From positions 1-6,392 of the forward strand of contig JAITBA010000084.1 in the NCBI GenBank assembly GCA_031283835.1: 6,392 nucleotides of DNA, read 5' to 3'. Origin of the DNA: Oscillospiraceae bacterium (lineage in GTDB: Bacteria; Bacillota; Clostridia; Oscillospirales; Acutalibacteraceae). Numbering within the stretch: the stretch's first letter is position 1; each line of letters starts with the position of its first letter. Shown here in pieces: positions 5,749-6,392 of this stretch. The notes beneath the pieces are model-generated. The model was given only the letters and a program-made list of their open reading frames with translations, was not told the origin of the DNA and did no database searches. Made by a program: the position numbers and the translations under genes.

Positions 5749-6392
5749 ATGAAAGTATTATTCGCAACCAGCGAAGCGCTGCCGTTCAAATCTAGCGGGG
5801 GGCTGGCGGAGGTCGCGGGCTCGCTGCCCAAAGCGCTGCGCCGCCGCTTGGTGGGCGCGCGTGTGGTGCTGCCGCTCTACGATTCCATTGCCCAAGAGCT
5901 TAAGGACAATCTCACCTTTCTTGCCCACATTGTGGTGCCGGTGGCTTGGCGGCGGCAATATTGCGGCGTGTTTGAGGCCCGGCGCAACGGCGTAATTTAC
6001 TACCTGCTCGACAATCAATATTACTTCAAGCGCCCCGGCGGCATTTATGGCCACTACGACGACGCGGAGCGCTTTGCGTTTTTCTCGCGCGCTGTGCTTG
6101 AGGTTTTGCCCCTTCTCGAAGGCTATCGCCCCGACATCATCCATTGCAACGACTGGCAGACGGCTCTCGTCCCGGTCTACCAAACGGTCTTCTATGGCCA
6201 AAGAGACTACTACCAGGGCATCAAAACGGTGTTTACCATCCACAACATCGAATACCAGGGCAAGTACGACATGCGTATTCTGGGCGACGTGTTCGGGCTA
6301 GGCCCTGCCCACGCGTCTCTTGTGGAGCACGACGGCTGCGTTAACCTGATGAAAGGCGCCATTGAGTGCGCCGACGCTGTTACGACCGTGAG
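5749..6392 (+). CDS. glgA: Glycogen synthase GlgA, N-terminal part (partial, runs off right edge)
   Basis: GlgA transfers glucose from ADP-glucose to the non-reducing end of a growing alpha-1,4-glucan (GT5 family, GT-B fold). The window holds about the first 214 residues, corresponding to the N-terminal Rossmann-like domain. It begins MKVLFATSEALPF, followed by SSGGLAEVAGSLPKAL. Later segments are DIIHCNDWQTALVPVY (Asp135) and VFTIHNIEYQGKY (His165), both family-conserved active-site regions. It ends in IECADAVTTV, the usual approach to the domain hinge. The ATG is supported by GAGGT (5738-5742), 6 nt upstream. Oddly, the ADP-glucose-binding KTGGL motif (Lys15 in E. coli GlgA) reads SSGGL at residues 15-19, with a lysine at residue 14 instead. 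Otherwise it looks intact. It is the last visible gene of the operon; a glgP might follow outside the window. Confidence 0.96.
   Translation, partial: MKVLFATSEALPFKSSGGLAEVAGSLPKALRRRLVGARVVLPLYDSIAQELKDNLTFLAHIVVPVAWRRQYCGVFEARRNGVIYYLLDNQYYFKRPGGIYGHYDDAERFAFFSRAVLEVLPLLEGYRPDIIHCNDWQTALVPVYQTVFYGQRDYYQGIKTVFTIHNIEYQGKYDMRILGDVFGLGPAHASLVEHDGCVNLMKGAIECADAVTTV

Noticed and set aside
1..6392. CRISPR array, riboswitch, toxin-antitoxin or anti-phage genes
   Set aside because: No spaced repeat array, no recognisable riboswitch fold and no such gene could be supported on either strand.

Overview
The window looks like chromosome of a low-GC-lineage Firmicute (class Clostridia, perhaps an Oscillospiraceae/Ruminococcaceae-type gut anaerobe). 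The reasons are the glgB-glgC-glgD-glgA gene order, the presence of a GlgD subunit, strong AGGAGG-type ribosome binding sites, TTGNNN-17-TATAAT promoters with extended -10 elements, and a tRNA-targeting integrase of clostridial type. Coding DNA of the glg genes is clearly GC-rich by eye, whereas the intergenic leaders are very AT-rich. The genus cannot be fixed from this sequence alone.

Left part (1-1136), mobile DNA. Positions 1 to about 559 hold one end of an IS3-family insertion sequence on the minus strand. It comprises a complete OrfA, the first part of OrfB (cut by the window edge), a likely -1 frameshift site joining them, and a likely terminal repeat and promoter. The IS abuts, and apparently interrupts, a plus-strand tyrosine recombinase (integrase) gene. 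Only the C-terminal catalytic part of that gene (560-1136) remains here. The integrase reading frame runs antisense into a complete minus-strand tRNA-Ser(CGA) gene (1066-1154), the usual arrangement at the edge of an element integrated into the 3' end of a tRNA gene. I infer that an integrated element lies to the left and the ancestral chromosome lies to the right of the tRNA.

Middle (1155-1409): a short AT-rich region with two divergent sigma-A-type promoters, one for the tRNA (minus) and one for the glycogen operon (plus). It also contains a perfect 15-bp tandem duplication in the glgB leader.

Right part (1410-6392): a glycogen synthesis operon. GlgC, with its catalytically degenerate partner GlgD, makes ADP-glucose from glucose-1-phosphate and ATP. 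GlgA (cut by the right edge) elongates the alpha-1,4-glucan, and GlgB introduces alpha-1,6 branches. glgC and glgD overlap by 4 bp; the other gaps are 67 and 73 bp with no convincing terminator. One transcript from the promoter at 1306-1334 is therefore likely.

I see no clearly undescribed system. The most interesting points are the IS-disrupted integrase at the tRNA-Ser junction, the tandem repeat in the glgB leader, and a GlgA whose normally conserved KTGGL-type motif reads SSGGL.
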